Below, in pieces: positions 36,064 through 45,247 of a stretch of DNA of 64,000 nt (positions within the stretch are counted from its first letter, which is position 1; each line of letters begins with the position of its first letter). A program made the translations under genes and the position numbers. The stretch covers positions 2,173,001 through 2,237,000 of the forward strand of contig NZ_CM001023.1 in the NCBI RefSeq assembly GCF_000166275.1. Direction: 5' to 3'. Source of the DNA: Algoriphagus machipongonensis (GTDB lineage Bacteria; Bacteroidota; Bacteroidia; Cytophagales; Cyclobacteriaceae). Under the pieces are notes generated by a model. The model ran no database searches, was not told the origin of the DNA, and worked only from the letters and a program-made list of their open reading frames with translations.

Positions 36064-37467
36064 TTAATTTTCAATCCGTTTTTCTAGCTGTGTGGCACCT
36101 AGGGTTAAATTTTCCTGATGTTCAGCTACCAAGGTTTTAATATCATTGATGATTTCATCATTTCCTACGGCTATATCAAATCTCTCATAAGGATCATGTG
36201 CTAAATTGAAGAGTTTTAGACTATCTAGTTTTTCCACTTTTGCAGGGTATCCCATGGGGTTGTTTTTATAGAAATAAAGCTTAAAATCCCCTTTTCTTAC
36301 AGCAAATAAGCGGTCTCCATGGTAGTAAAACATTTCCTCTCTCGGACTTTTGTTTTCACCTCTTAGAACAGGACTTAAGTCGTATCCATCATATATTCTA
36401 TCATTGGGGATTTCTGTGCCAGAAAGACTGGAAATTGTGGGTAATAAGTCTAAAGTGCTTCCGATTTTGGATACCACTTGTGGTTTGATATTGCCAGGTC
36501 CCCAAATGATGGTAGGTACTCTCACACCCCCTTCATAACTGGTCCCTTTTCCCCCAAACAGGCCTCCGCTGCTTCCTCCTTGCTCATTATAAACTAACCA
36601 AGGACCGTTATCAGATGTGAAAATGACATAGGTGTTTTTATCTATTCCTTCAGATTTCAATGTGGAAAGAATTTGTCCTACACTCCAATCTATTTCTTCA
36701 ATCACATCCCCATATAAGCCTCTTTCACTTTTGGTCAAAAAATCTTCACTGGCAAAAAGTGGAATGTGTGGAAGAGAATGAGCTAAATAAATAAAGAAGG
36801 GTTGATCTTTATTTGCCTTGATATAACTGACGGCCTCCTCAGTATACCGTTTTGTTATGGTAGTTTGGTCTGCAGGACGTTCTATTATTTCCTTATCCCT
36901 CATTAATGGAACATTAAAGTATTCGGGTTTTGGAGATGCGAAAGCTTCTTGAGCTGTGACATCATTTATTCGATCCATATCATTGCTATAGGGAATCCCA
37001 AAATAGGTGTCAAAGCCATGACTGGTAGGTAAGTATTCAGGTAAGTGTCCTAAATGCCATTTGCCTATAGCAGCAGTGGAATAACCTGATGTTTTTAGAA
37101 GTTTCGCAATGGTGTTTTCAGTTGCAGGAAGTCCACCTCCCGAATCAGGAAATAAAACTCTTCTTGTGTTGCTATACATCCCTGTTCTAACGGGAAGTCT
37201 TCCTGTCATGATAGCGGATCTGCTGGGTGTGCAAACATTTGCCGCCACATAAAAGTTGGTCCATTTTTGCCCTTCCATTGCCATCTGATCAAGGTTTGGT
37301 GTTTTTATCGTTGGATGGCCAAAAGTCCCAACATCACCATAGCCTTGGTCATCAGTGAAAATGATGATAAAATTAGGTTTTTGGCTTTGTGCCAATGAGT
37401 AATTTGCAATCAATAGAAAGGTAAATAGGAATAATGTACTGCGGACTAGGAATGTTTTCATGGGCAT
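36064..37467 (-). CDS. Secreted S1-family sulfatase (arylsulfatase-like)
   Basis: 467 residues. Signal peptide to about residue 26 (NYSLAQ). PNFIIIFTDDQGYGDVGTFG gives the metal-binding Asp pair at 39-40. The formylglycine motif CTPSR is at 79-83 and is followed by SAIMTGRLPVRTGMYS. GKWHLGHLPEYLPTSHGFD and VIFTSDNGPW complete the arylsulfatase A-like set. An alternative start is the Met at position 3. It lacks the C-terminal repeats of the other sulfatase in this window (13.5 kb), and the two are clearly different subfamilies. Located beside the propeller gene and the rhamnose operon, it probably desulfates the same class of glycan. Confidence 0.93.
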   Translation of the reverse strand: MPMKTFLVRSTLFLFTFLLIANYSLAQSQKPNFIIIFTDDQGYGDVGTFGHPTIKTPNLDQMAMEGQKWTNFYVAANVCTPSRSAIMTGRLPVRTGMYSNTRRVLFPDSGGGLPATENTIAKLLKTSGYSTAAIGKWHLGHLPEYLPTSHGFDTYFGIPYSNDMDRINDVTAQEAFASPKPEYFNVPLMRDKEIIERPADQTTITKRYTEEAVSYIKANKDQPFFIYLAHSLPHIPLFASEDFLTKSERGLYGDVIEEIDWSVGQILSTLKSEGIDKNTYVIFTSDNGPWLVYNEQGGSSGGLFGGKGTSYEGGVRVPTIIWGPGNIKPQVVSKIGSTLDLLPTISSLSGTEIPNDRIYDGYDLSPVLRGENKSPREEMFYYHGDRLFAVRKGDFKLYFYKNNPMGYPAKVEKLDSLKLFNLAHDPYERFDIAVGNDEIINDIKTLVAEHQENLTLGATQLEKRIEN

Positions 37468-37852
37468 TTTGGGTAGGTGTGATTTGATTTAAAAAGGTTA
37501 AACAAAAATAGAATTTCTGATCTTTCTTTTCCTTTTATGAATCTTTGAAAAAGGAATCATTCAATTGGAAATTACTAATCTTTAAACAAAAAAATGCTTG
37601 AGATATTCAATAATTGAAAAATGTAAAAAATTAGTGCAAAATAATCTGTTTAAATTCCATTGTTGAAATACTTATTCTTGTATTTCAACTTGTGTAAATT
37701 TGTTTTGAAAAACAATGAGCTGTTTCATTAATAAATCCGAATCCTTTTTGGGGATTAGGTAGTTTTTTAATCTTGGTTTTGCATCATATTTTGCAAGGTA
37801 AACTGCATAGAAATCGCTTCGCTTTGACTTGATTAGCAAAAAATAATTTTTG
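37468..37852. other. Divergent intergenic region between sulfatase and hybrid kinase
   Basis: 385 bp that should hold the promoters of both flanking genes. A minus-strand frame of 73 codons (37672-37893) overlaps the start of the kinase; its 3' part has a plausible composition (KSKRSDFYAVYLAKYDAKPR) and a TTG preceded by GAGGAAG, but it lacks other support and I do not call it. I found no clear TAnnTTTG box or hairpin. Confidence 0.5.
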
Positions 37853-40800
37853 ATGAGTAACAAATCTTCCTCTAAAAGTAAATCTGAAACCAATAATTTT
37901 CAGGCTGATAATGATTCTGAAATTGATGGGATTGTAAAGCTATCAAGCATCGTTTCAGGTTGGAGTAATTCTGCGTTCTATTTGAGTAAAGCAGGTACCC
38001 CTATTTTGAGGTCAACTATTGGGAAATCAGATGTTTATTCAGAAGATTTTTTACAGAAGATTTTCAAAGAAATAGAAGTTCGAGATCATCTATTGCTGAC
38101 TACCGATGATTCCCAGATATCCTTGCCTGAAGGAGTTTCGGTTTTAGCCGCTTTCCCCATAATTGATAAAACGGGAGTATTTCAAGGGACGCTTATTGTC
38201 AATAACCCAAATAAAGTGGGTTTAAATGATGATCAAATCTTAGGCTTAAAGATTTTGGCCGGTGGTTTATCTAGTTTGATGGAAGACAGAAAGAAGAATA
38301 TGGAGCTTCGCCATTTTGAAAAAATGTTCCAGCTTTCTTCAGATCTTGTTTGCTTGGCTAGTGTTGATGGTTATTTCAAAAAGTTAAGTCCCTCTGTTGA
38401 AAAACTATTGGGATGGGGAGAAGATGTTTTATTGGGTAAATCCTTTTTGGAATTGATTCATGAGGAAGATAAAGAGAGTAGTAAAAAGGAGCTGGAAAAA
38501 TTAGGGCAAGGAATTCCGACCATAAATTTCATTAACCGTTTTTTAAAGAAGGATGGCGGATATATAACTATTCAATGGACAGCATCTCCAGAACCAGAGA
38601 CCCAAAGCGTATTTGCTATTGGTAGGGATATTACTTTGGAGAAGAATAGGGAGTTAATGCTTATTGAAAGTGAGCAAAAACTCAGGGCATTTTTCGAAAA
38701 TTCCCAAGGATTGATGTGTACGCATGATTTGGATGGGAAATTCTTGTCTGTTAACTCTTCTGGCGCAGGAATTCTAGGGTATAAACCTGAAGAAATTATG
38801 TCAAAAACCTTATTTGACATTGTCCCAGAATACAAGCATCATGAAATTCAAGGTTATCTAGCTCAAATAAAAAAGGAGGGAAAAGCAGCTGGTCAAATGC
38901 TGACCCTCCATAGAGATGGGACTAAAAAAACTTGGTTGTTTAATAATGTTTTGCAGAAGAACGATCTGGATGGGAGCTATTATGTGATTGGAAATGCTAT
39001 AGACATCACTAGAAGGGCAAGACTGGAAAAGGATTTAAAAGAGACAAAAGAAATACTCGAGGAAACAGGCAAATTAGCAAGAGTTGGTGGCTGGACATTA
39101 GATCCAATACAGCAAAAAATTTCCTGGAGCCCTATGACAAGAGCGATTCACGAAGTTGATGATGATTTTGTTCCGGAATTAGAAACTGGGATAAATTTTT
39201 ATAAAGAAGGAGAAAGCAGGGAAAAGATTACTGAGGCTATTGAACAGGCAATGACCTATGGAACTCCATGGGACTTGGACTTACAGTTAGTCACTCAAAA
39301 GGGAAATGAGATTTGGGTAAGAGCTATCGGGAATGTTGATTTTAATGATGGAGTTTGTACCAGATTGTTTGGAACTTTTCAGGATATAAATAAAGAAAAG
39401 ACGGCTGAACTAGAAGCTGCTAGAAATAGAAAATTACTGGATGAAGTATTTAAAGCGGCATCTGAGGTAAGTATTATTGCCACAAACCTTGAAGGAACTA
39501 TTACAGTTTTCAATGAGGGGGCTGAGAAAATGCTCGGCTATAAAGCTGAGGAATTGATAGGGAAGAAAACTCCTGTGATATTCCATTTGGAGGAAGAAGT
39601 TATTGCTCATGCCAAGGATGTTTCTCAGGACTTTGGATATAAAATTGAAGGATTTCAATCATTCGTTGCAAGGGCTAATCGAGATGGTTCAGAGAAAATT
39701 GATTGGACCTATGTAAGAAAAGATGGGGATACTCGATTAGTGTCTTTAGCAGTAACTCCTGTTAAAGATCATGATAATAAATCAATTGGTTATTTAGGTA
39801 TAGCTATAGATCTTACGGAGAAGAGAAATATCGAAATAGATCTAGTCAATGAAAAAAGTAGACTTTCGGCCTTCGTAGAACATACTCCTGCTGCAGTAGC
39901 AATGTTAGACAAGGATATGTGCTACATCGCTGTGAGTAACAGGTGGGAAGAGGAGTATGAATATAAATCAGAGGAAGTTATTGGAAAGTCTCATTTTGAT
40001 CTATTCAGTGAATTAATGAATGAGGAAAGAAGGGCTAATTATTATCAGGTTCTTCAAGGTGATTTTCTGATCAATAATGAGGAGAAGATTTTTTTTCCTG
40101 GAGAAATAGAGCCTCGATTTATTTCATGGGAAATGCGCCCTTGGTATTTATACAATGGAGAAATTGGGGGAATTATGGTGTTTACCCAAAATATCACCGC
40201 GCTTGTGGCTCAAAGGGAAGAACTGAAAGAAGCGAAAGAATCAGCAGAAGAAGCCAGTAAAGCAAAATCTGAGTTCTTGGCAAATATGAGCCATGAGATC
40301 AGGACCCCATTGAATGGAGTTATAGGTTTTACTGATTTGGTTTTAAAAACAAAACTGAATGAAACGCAACATCAGTATTTGTCGATAGTTCATCAATCTG
40401 CCAATCAATTGCTGAGCATTATCAATGATATTCTTGATTTCTCAAAAATCGAAGCTGGAAAGTTAGAATTAGATATTGATAAATGTGACCTATACGAGAT
40501 GGCCTCTCAGGCAACTGATATCATCACTTATCAGATCCAGAATAAAGGCCTTGAGATGTTACTGAATATAGGGACAAACTTACCAAGGTTTATCTATGCG
40601 GATTCAGTAAGACTAAAACAGGTGTTGGTAAACCTTTTGGGTAATTCATCCAAGTTTACAGAAAAGGGAGAAATCGAGCTGAAAATTGAAAATCTGGAAT
40701 CAGAAGGGAATTCAAATACATTTCGGTTCTCCGTTAGGGATACTGGAATAGGAATTAAACCTGAGAAGCAAAGCAAGATTTTTGAGGCATTTTCGCAAGA

Positions 40801-42163
40801 GGATAGCTCTACTACAAAGAAATATGGTGGAACAGGCCTTGGTCTAACTATAACCAATAAGCTATTAGGCTTAATGGACAGTAAACTTCAGTTAAAGTCT
40901 GAGGTAGGTAAAGGAAGTACATTTTTCTTTGATGTGACTTTTGAAACCGAACAAGGCGAGGAAATTGACTGGGTTGATGCAGGAGAGATCAAGAGGGTAT
41001 TAATCGTTGATGATAATGATAATAATAGGTTGATTGTCAGGGAGATGTTGTTGTTAAAAAACATTCATGCTACTGAGGCAACCAATGGGTTTGAAGCTCT
41101 GCAGATCCTTACTAAAGAAGAGAAGTTTGATGTGATCCTGATGGATTACCACATGCCATTTATGGATGGAATAGAGACAATTCGGAAGATTCGGGAGATT
41201 TTTAAAGATAATATTGAAGACCTTCCAATTCTACTTTTGCACAGTTCGTCAGATGACCAGAAAATAATCCAGGCCTGTAAAGAATTAGATGTTAAGCATC
41301 GCTTAATTAAACCTTTAAAACTTCATGATTTTTACCATGCTCTTTCCAGGCTCCACCAAATAGAAGAAGGAAGTATGGAAGAGGCACTTCCAGAGGTAAT
41401 TGATACTGAAAAAGAATATACTGTATTAATAGCTGAGGATAACTTGGTTAATATGCTTTTGGCGGAAACTATTATCAAAAAAATAGTCAAGAACCTCAAT
41501 TTGATTCAAGCCAAAAATGGATTAGAAGCTTATGAGTTTTGTCAAAAGCAAGCTCCAGATATTATTTTCATGGATGTGCAAATGCCAGAAATGAATGGAT
41601 ATGAAGCCACAAAGAATATCAGGTTATTAAAATCTTGTGCCCATGTACCGATCATTGCTTTGACAGCAGGAAATGTGAAAGGGGAAAGAGAGAAGTGTCT
41701 GAGTGTTGGTATGGATGATTTTGTAGTGAAGCCGGTGGTGGAAGAAACTATCTCAGAGGTTTTTAAAAACTGGGTTTTGGTTTCGAAGGAAAATAGGGTA
41801 GAGGCGCCCCTTAAAGAAATGGAAGAGGATCTTTTACTACATTATAATAAGAAGAAATTAATAGCCTATACTGATGGAGATCCAAAAGTATTGGCCAACA
41901 TACTGGAAATAGTTAAAAAGGAGTTAAAAGGATCTCTGGAAGACCTAGAAAGCGCCATAGGTGAAAATAACTTAAGTCAAATAAAAGAGATCGGACATAA
42001 GCTTTATGGAACAGCTGTTTCTTCAGGGATGGGGTTTTTAGCAAAAATGGCTTCAGATCTGGAACGAAGTAAAACTTTTGACTTAAGCGATATGGATAAT
42101 AAGCTGGCAGAGGTCCGCGAAGAAATTCAAGTTGTATTGAAAATGGTGTCTGATCAAGCTTGA
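37853..42163 (+). CDS. Large hybrid sensor histidine kinase (GAF-like, PAS array, HisKA, HATPase, REC-REC, HPt)
   Basis: 1437 residues from the ATG at 37853 (a TTG directly before it is in frame). No membrane helices are seen, so it is probably cytoplasmic. Order: GAF-like (about 25-150), five PAS units (about 155 to 790; for example MLGYKAEELIGKKTP, ILGYKPEEIMSKTL), and a coiled linker. HisKA follows with His814 in ANMSHEIRTPLNGVIGFTDL, then HATPase (about 925-1035; VLVNLLGNSSKFT, DTGIGI, GGTGLGLTI). Two receivers have Asp1098 (MDYHMPFMDG) and Asp1241 (MDVQMPEMNG), and the C-terminal HPt domain has His1382 (GHKLYGTA). All phosphorelay residues are present. It converges on the LytTR regulator gene with 19 bp between stops, suggesting the downstream REC/HPt/LytTR proteins as partners. 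Confidence 0.93.
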   Translation: MSNKSSSKSKSETNNFQADNDSEIDGIVKLSSIVSGWSNSAFYLSKAGTPILRSTIGKSDVYSEDFLQKIFKEIEVRDHLLLTTDDSQISLPEGVSVLAAFPIIDKTGVFQGTLIVNNPNKVGLNDDQILGLKILAGGLSSLMEDRKKNMELRHFEKMFQLSSDLVCLASVDGYFKKLSPSVEKLLGWGEDVLLGKSFLELIHEEDKESSKKELEKLGQGIPTINFINRFLKKDGGYITIQWTASPEPETQSVFAIGRDITLEKNRELMLIESEQKLRAFFENSQGLMCTHDLDGKFLSVNSSGAGILGYKPEEIMSKTLFDIVPEYKHHEIQGYLAQIKKEGKAAGQMLTLHRDGTKKTWLFNNVLQKNDLDGSYYVIGNAIDITRRARLEKDLKETKEILEETGKLARVGGWTLDPIQQKISWSPMTRAIHEVDDDFVPELETGINFYKEGESREKITEAIEQAMTYGTPWDLDLQLVTQKGNEIWVRAIGNVDFNDGVCTRLFGTFQDINKEKTAELEAARNRKLLDEVFKAASEVSIIATNLEGTITVFNEGAEKMLGYKAEELIGKKTPVIFHLEEEVIAHAKDVSQDFGYKIEGFQSFVARANRDGSEKIDWTYVRKDGDTRLVSLAVTPVKDHDNKSIGYLGIAIDLTEKRNIEIDLVNEKSRLSAFVEHTPAAVAMLDKDMCYIAVSNRWEEEYEYKSEEVIGKSHFDLFSELMNEERRANYYQVLQGDFLINNEEKIFFPGEIEPRFISWEMRPWYLYNGEIGGIMVFTQNITALVAQREELKEAKESAEEASKAKSEFLANMSHEIRTPLNGVIGFTDLVLKTKLNETQHQYLSIVHQSANQLLSIINDILDFSKIEAGKLELDIDKCDLYEMASQATDIITYQIQNKGLEMLLNIGTNLPRFIYADSVRLKQVLVNLLGNSSKFTEKGEIELKIENLESEGNSNTFRFSVRDTGIGIKPEKQSKIFEAFSQEDSSTTKKYGGTGLGLTITNKLLGLMDSKLQLKSEVGKGSTFFFDVTFETEQGEEIDWVDAGEIKRVLIVDDNDNNRLIVREMLLLKNIHATEATNGFEALQILTKEEKFDVILMDYHMPFMDGIETIRKIREIFKDNIEDLPILLLHSSSDDQKIIQACKELDVKHRLIKPLKLHDFYHALSRLHQIEEGSMEEALPEVIDTEKEYTVLIAEDNLVNMLLAETIIKKIVKNLNLIQAKNGLEAYEFCQKQAPDIIFMDVQMPEMNGYEATKNIRLLKSCAHVPIIALTAGNVKGEREKCLSVGMDDFVVKPVVEETISEVFKNWVLVSKENRVEAPLKEMEEDLLLHYNKKKLIAYTDGDPKVLANILEIVKKELKGSLEDLESAIGENNLSQIKEIGHKLYGTAVSSGMGFLAKMASDLERSKTFDLSDMDNKLAEVREEIQVVLKMVSDQA

Positions 42164-42182
42164 GTTGATTTACGAAAAAGTG

Positions 42183-42893
42183 TTAATCAATCAAATTGAT
42201 TCTTTTCATCAAATCAGCTCGCTTGGATCTACTGATTGGGATAACACTTTTTTCAATTAAAATGGTATTATCCTGAATATCAATGATTTCATTGAGGTTT
42301 ATGATATAAGAGCGGTGAACTTGAAAGAAAATATTAGAAGGTAGCTTTTCTAATATTTTAGATAAAGAAGTATGAACTCTAAAGCTTTCTTTTTTGGTGT
42401 TTATTTTAATGTAATCCCCTTCAGCTTCTACCAAAAGCACATCTTTTGAATTGATTTTGATTAACCTTTTGTCGATGTTGACATAAAAGTGATCTAAGGT
42501 TTTTTCCTGATGGGTAGAGGATGGTTTGTTTTTAGCTTCAGCTAATATTTTACCTGCTTTTAAAATTGATTTTTTGAACCTCTCCTGATCGATGGGCTTG
42601 TTCAAGAAATCTATTATTGCATCAAATTCAAAAGCTTTTAATGCGGATTCTTTATCTGAGGTAGTAATAATAATAAGTGGAGGGTTTTTAAGAGTCTGGA
42701 TAAAATCAAAACCTGTGAAGTCAGGCATATGAATATCCAAAAATATTAAATCAACCTCCTCTTTATTCAAAAACCGAAAGGCATCCATGGCATTGGAAAA
42801 ATTGGAGACCAAATTTAATTCGGGTTCTTTTTCACATAAAAAAGTTAGTATTTCCCGAGAAACACTTTCGTCATCGACGATAAGGCAATTCAT
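42183..42893 (-). CDS. LytTR-family response regulator
   Basis: 236 residues. Receiver domain with acidic pocket IVDDES, phospho-acceptor Asp53 (IFLDIHMPDFTG) and the Lys in FLNKPIDQERF. The C-terminal LytTR DNA-binding domain starts about residue 133 (YVNIDKRLIKINSKDVLLVE, EGDYIKINTKKESFRVHTSL, FFQVHRSYIINLNEI). LytTR regulators bind direct repeats upstream of target genes, often for surface or exopolysaccharide functions. The last gene of a four-gene minus-strand group; only 3 bp separate it from the HPt gene, so it is the likely output of that phosphorelay. Confidence 0.93.
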   Translation of the reverse strand: MNCLIVDDESVSREILTFLCEKEPELNLVSNFSNAMDAFRFLNKEEVDLIFLDIHMPDFTGFDFIQTLKNPPLIIITTSDKESALKAFEFDAIIDFLNKPIDQERFKKSILKAGKILAEAKNKPSSTHQEKTLDHFYVNIDKRLIKINSKDVLLVEAEGDYIKINTKKESFRVHTSLSKILEKLPSNIFFQVHRSYIINLNEIIDIQDNTILIEKSVIPISRSKRADLMKRINLID

Positions 42894-42896
42894 AAG

Positions 42897-43241
42897 CTAA
42901 TCCATACAATCTGAGAGAAAGTTAATGATTTTAGTTACGATTTCAAGGAATTCCCCCTGATATATTAGTTGCCCTTCTCTTAATGATAATTCATGTGCCT
43001 CTGCTATGGAATAAGCGTTTTTCATTTGAAAAAAAGCAATTTTATGTTTGATTTTATGAACCGATTCTGAAGCTAAAAAATAGTTTTTGGATTTTATTGC
43101 TTTTTGGTAATCCTTAAATTCATAAGGTAGCTCTTTGATCAAAACCTTGATGATTTTATTCTCAAATTGACCATTACCTTTTGCAAGTGAATGGAGGTAT
43201 TGAAGAGAAGGTGTTTCTATAGCGTCCATTTTAATTTTCAT
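42897..43241 (-). CDS. Stand-alone HPt phosphotransfer protein
   Basis: 114 residues. SVHKIKHKIAFFQM (about 60-74) matches the HPt motif H-x-L/I-K, making His62 the phosphate acceptor. The helical layout and length fit a four-helix HPt domain. Its ATG lies inside the 3' end of the preceding gene (11-bp overlap), implying translational coupling. It would carry phosphate between a receiver and the LytTR regulator, which begins 3 bp downstream. Confidence 0.8.
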   Translation of the reverse strand: MKIKMDAIETPSLQYLHSLAKGNGQFENKIIKVLIKELPYEFKDYQKAIKSKNYFLASESVHKIKHKIAFFQMKNAYSIAEAHELSLREGQLIYQGEFLEIVTKIINFLSDCMD

Positions 43242-43665
43242 TATTGAAACAATTTAAGTAGAGAGGTATAGAATCTTTTTTGAGAACTTTTTTTGAAATG
43301 GCCAGCGTAAATTCTTCTATTGTTTCCACAAGATTAGTTTCTGGGCTCTTGCTGAAAATCTCTTTTTCAGCTTCTTGGAAAACCGCGAAAATCCAAGATT
43401 GTTCGTTTTTTACATGCTTGATAAGTAGGGCTCTTTTAAGCCCTTTGAAATGCTTAATGCACTTTTTTAAGAATTCCCGAAAAGTCCGTTTTAGGAATTC
43501 TGGGTCACCTTTAATTAAAGGAAGGGTATTATCAATTTTAAACTTTGAAATATTTTGCCCCACCAGGTCAACTAAGATGGTCTTGATCAATTCATAACTA
43601 TCAATGATTTGATCCTTGCCAGCAGTGCCAGTAAAGGTTATTAATAATTCATTTTGATGTGACAT
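43231..43665 (-). CDS. Small protein resembling a degenerate histidine-kinase ATPase domain
   Basis: The frame extends upstream to a TTG at 43701, but the ATG at 43665 gives 144 residues starting MSHQNELLITFTGT. The order of elements echoes a kinase CA domain: a basic beta strand (FKIDNTLPLIKGDPEFLKRT) where intact kinases have LP-x-V-x-G-D, then a FREFLKKCIKHF helix where the N box would be. WIFAVFQEAEKEIFSK sits where D-x-G-x-G-I and the F box would be. The Asn and Gly residues that bind ATP are missing, so it probably does not bind ATP. It may be a structural partner of the HPt protein, with which it overlaps by 11 bp. The homology claim is an inference from pattern. Confidence 0.6.
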   Translation of the reverse strand: MSHQNELLITFTGTAGKDQIIDSYELIKTILVDLVGQNISKFKIDNTLPLIKGDPEFLKRTFREFLKKCIKHFKGLKRALLIKHVKNEQSWIFAVFQEAEKEIFSKSPETNLVETIEEFTLAISKKVLKKDSIPLYLNCFNNEN

Positions 43666-43740
43666 AATTTTTTTGTTAACCTGGTAAGGATTTTGGGGCA
43701 AAATGGGGTGATAAACAACTTACTCTCCTTTTTTATTTCA

Positions 43741-44154
43741 TTAAGCTCTATTGATATTTAGATTCCAATATTTAATTAGTAACAGTATTGTTTCTTGATA
43801 TTTTTCTGGATCAAGGGGTTTTTGAAGTATGCTATTCACTCCTAATTCCAAGCACTCATGGATATCGGAAGCTTTCTTTGAACTGGTAAAAGTGATTTTT
43901 GGAATTCTTCGATAGGCTTCTACACTCTGTAGCTTTTTCAAAAATTCAATTCCATTCATATCTGGCATGTTGATATCATGAACTATGATGTCGGGGAATG
44001 TGCTGCTTTTACCTAGTAGTGCAATCGCATCCCATCCATTTTCAGCCAGCATTAAATCTATTTTAATATCGAGGAGTTTAACCGTCTCGCTAAACTTGAT
44101 TCGCTCCAGAAACTCGTCATCTATAAATAATACTTTCACCCTTTTTTCTTTCAA
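43741..44154 (-). CDS. Single-domain response regulator (CheY-like receiver)
   Basis: 137 residues. Acidic pocket FIDDEF, phospho-acceptor Asp60 (IVHDINMPDMNGIEFLKK), Thr/Ser in KITFTSSKKASDIHE and the conserved Lys in SILQKPLDPEK. There is no output domain, as expected for a phosphorelay intermediate. It is the first gene of the minus-strand group with the ATPase-like, HPt and LytTR genes (75 bp before the next start codon). Confidence 0.92.
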   Translation of the reverse strand: MKEKRVKVLFIDDEFLERIKFSETVKLLDIKIDLMLAENGWDAIALLGKSSTFPDIIVHDINMPDMNGIEFLKKLQSVEAYRRIPKITFTSSKKASDIHECLELGVNSILQKPLDPEKYQETILLLIKYWNLNINRA

Positions 44155-44253
44155 ATGTCTTAAAGAATGAGAAACAAAACTTTGATTATAGGTCGAGTTT
44201 AATTTAACTATCGGTGAAATGCGTTAAACTATAGGTGAATGAAAAGTGGGGTT

Positions 44254-44290
44254 ATAAAAAAAAGACCCTTCCTAGCTAGGAAAGGTCTTA
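44254..44290 (-). terminator. Rho-independent terminator for the GDPD gene
   Basis: Read on the minus strand, AAGACCTTTCCTAG pairs with CTAGGAAGGGTCTT with one mismatch, and a run of eight T follows. It lies directly downstream of the GDPD stop codon. Confidence 0.85.
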
Positions 44291-44316
44291 CTGTATTATT
44301 TATGATGATTAAAGGT

Positions 44317-45096
44317 CTATTTATTGACAATGGATAATAGTAGTTCTGGCTCGTCGGTAGTAATGAAATCTGTACCCATTTCCAGCAACCATTTCATATC
44401 TTCCTCTTTATTGACAGTCCAGGAGTTAACTGTTAGATCAAGCTCTTTTGCTTCCTTAATCCAATGTGGGTTTTTTCTTAAGACACCGATATTATAGTCA
44501 AAACCAAAGAACCCTGCCTCCTTTAATTCAGCTGGAGTTTTATCTCCACTGAGATAAGCCACATTTGCTTTTGGGTCCATCTCAATAACCTTTAAACCTC
44601 CCTCATAGCTGAAGGTAATGTAGTCTACCCATTTTTGAGCTTTCATTTTCTTGACCGCCAACACTGATTTTTCTGCTATTTCTCTAGATCGTTCAACAGA
44701 TATTTTTGAAGGTTTGATTTCGAAGATCAGCTTAGTTCCTTTTTGTTTTTTGCCTTCGGCTAAATATTCTTCAACAGTTGAGAGCTTCTCACCATTCTCA
44801 TGATTTTGGCTTAAGAGCTCGTTGTAATTGCTCGTTTCAATAGGCATTCCCATAAAATCAGCATCATGGTTGACTACTAATACTCCATCAGCTGTCATCC
44901 AAACATCAAATTCAGAGCCTTCACAACCTAGCGCTACAGCTTGATTTAAAGAGGCTAGACTATTTTGAGGGAAGCCCTGGGATTTCCAGGCTCCTCTATG
45001 AGCAATTACCTTGTTTTTATGAAATGATTTTTGAGCATGGCAAATATTGGCTTGCATAAAAGCTGCTAATAGAAAAATTGCGATTTGTAATTTCAT
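44317..45096 (-). CDS. Secreted glycerophosphodiester phosphodiesterase
   Basis: 259 residues. Signal peptide to about residue 21 (ANICHAQ). The GDPD TIM-barrel motifs are clear: VIAHRGAWKSQGFPQNSLAS (catalytic His and Arg), GCEGSEFDVWMTADGVLVVN with HD (metal-binding Glu-x-Asp and second catalytic His), and WTVNKEEDMKWLLEMGTDFI with TTDEPEL at the end. It hydrolyses glycerophosphodiesters to glycerol-3-phosphate and an alcohol in the periplasm. Single gene with its own terminator. Confidence 0.93.
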   Translation of the reverse strand: MKLQIAIFLLAAFMQANICHAQKSFHKNKVIAHRGAWKSQGFPQNSLASLNQAVALGCEGSEFDVWMTADGVLVVNHDADFMGMPIETSNYNELLSQNHENGEKLSTVEEYLAEGKKQKGTKLIFEIKPSKISVERSREIAEKSVLAVKKMKAQKWVDYITFSYEGGLKVIEMDPKANVAYLSGDKTPAELKEAGFFGFDYNIGVLRKNPHWIKEAKELDLTVNSWTVNKEEDMKWLLEMGTDFITTDEPELLLSIVNK

Positions 45097-45247
45097 CTAA
45101 ATTTTGAATAATTAATTTCCCTAAAATATTAAATCCATTAGGAATTGACTTCCTCTTAGAAGAATCTTTACAATAAATCATTTGATGATGAAAGAAGAAT
45201 TATTTGAAAGCAGTTTGTGTTAGGTGTCAAAAGAAAAGAAAAACAAG

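Noticed and set aside
37672..37893. 73-codon minus-strand frame overlapping the hybrid kinase start
   Set aside because: The 3' part has plausible composition, but it overlaps the kinase 5' end and has only a TTG start; kept as an uncertain note only.
44155..44253. Regulatory RNA between the REC and GDPD genes
   Set aside because: Only the GDPD terminator hairpin is visible and no promoter precedes it in the spacer.
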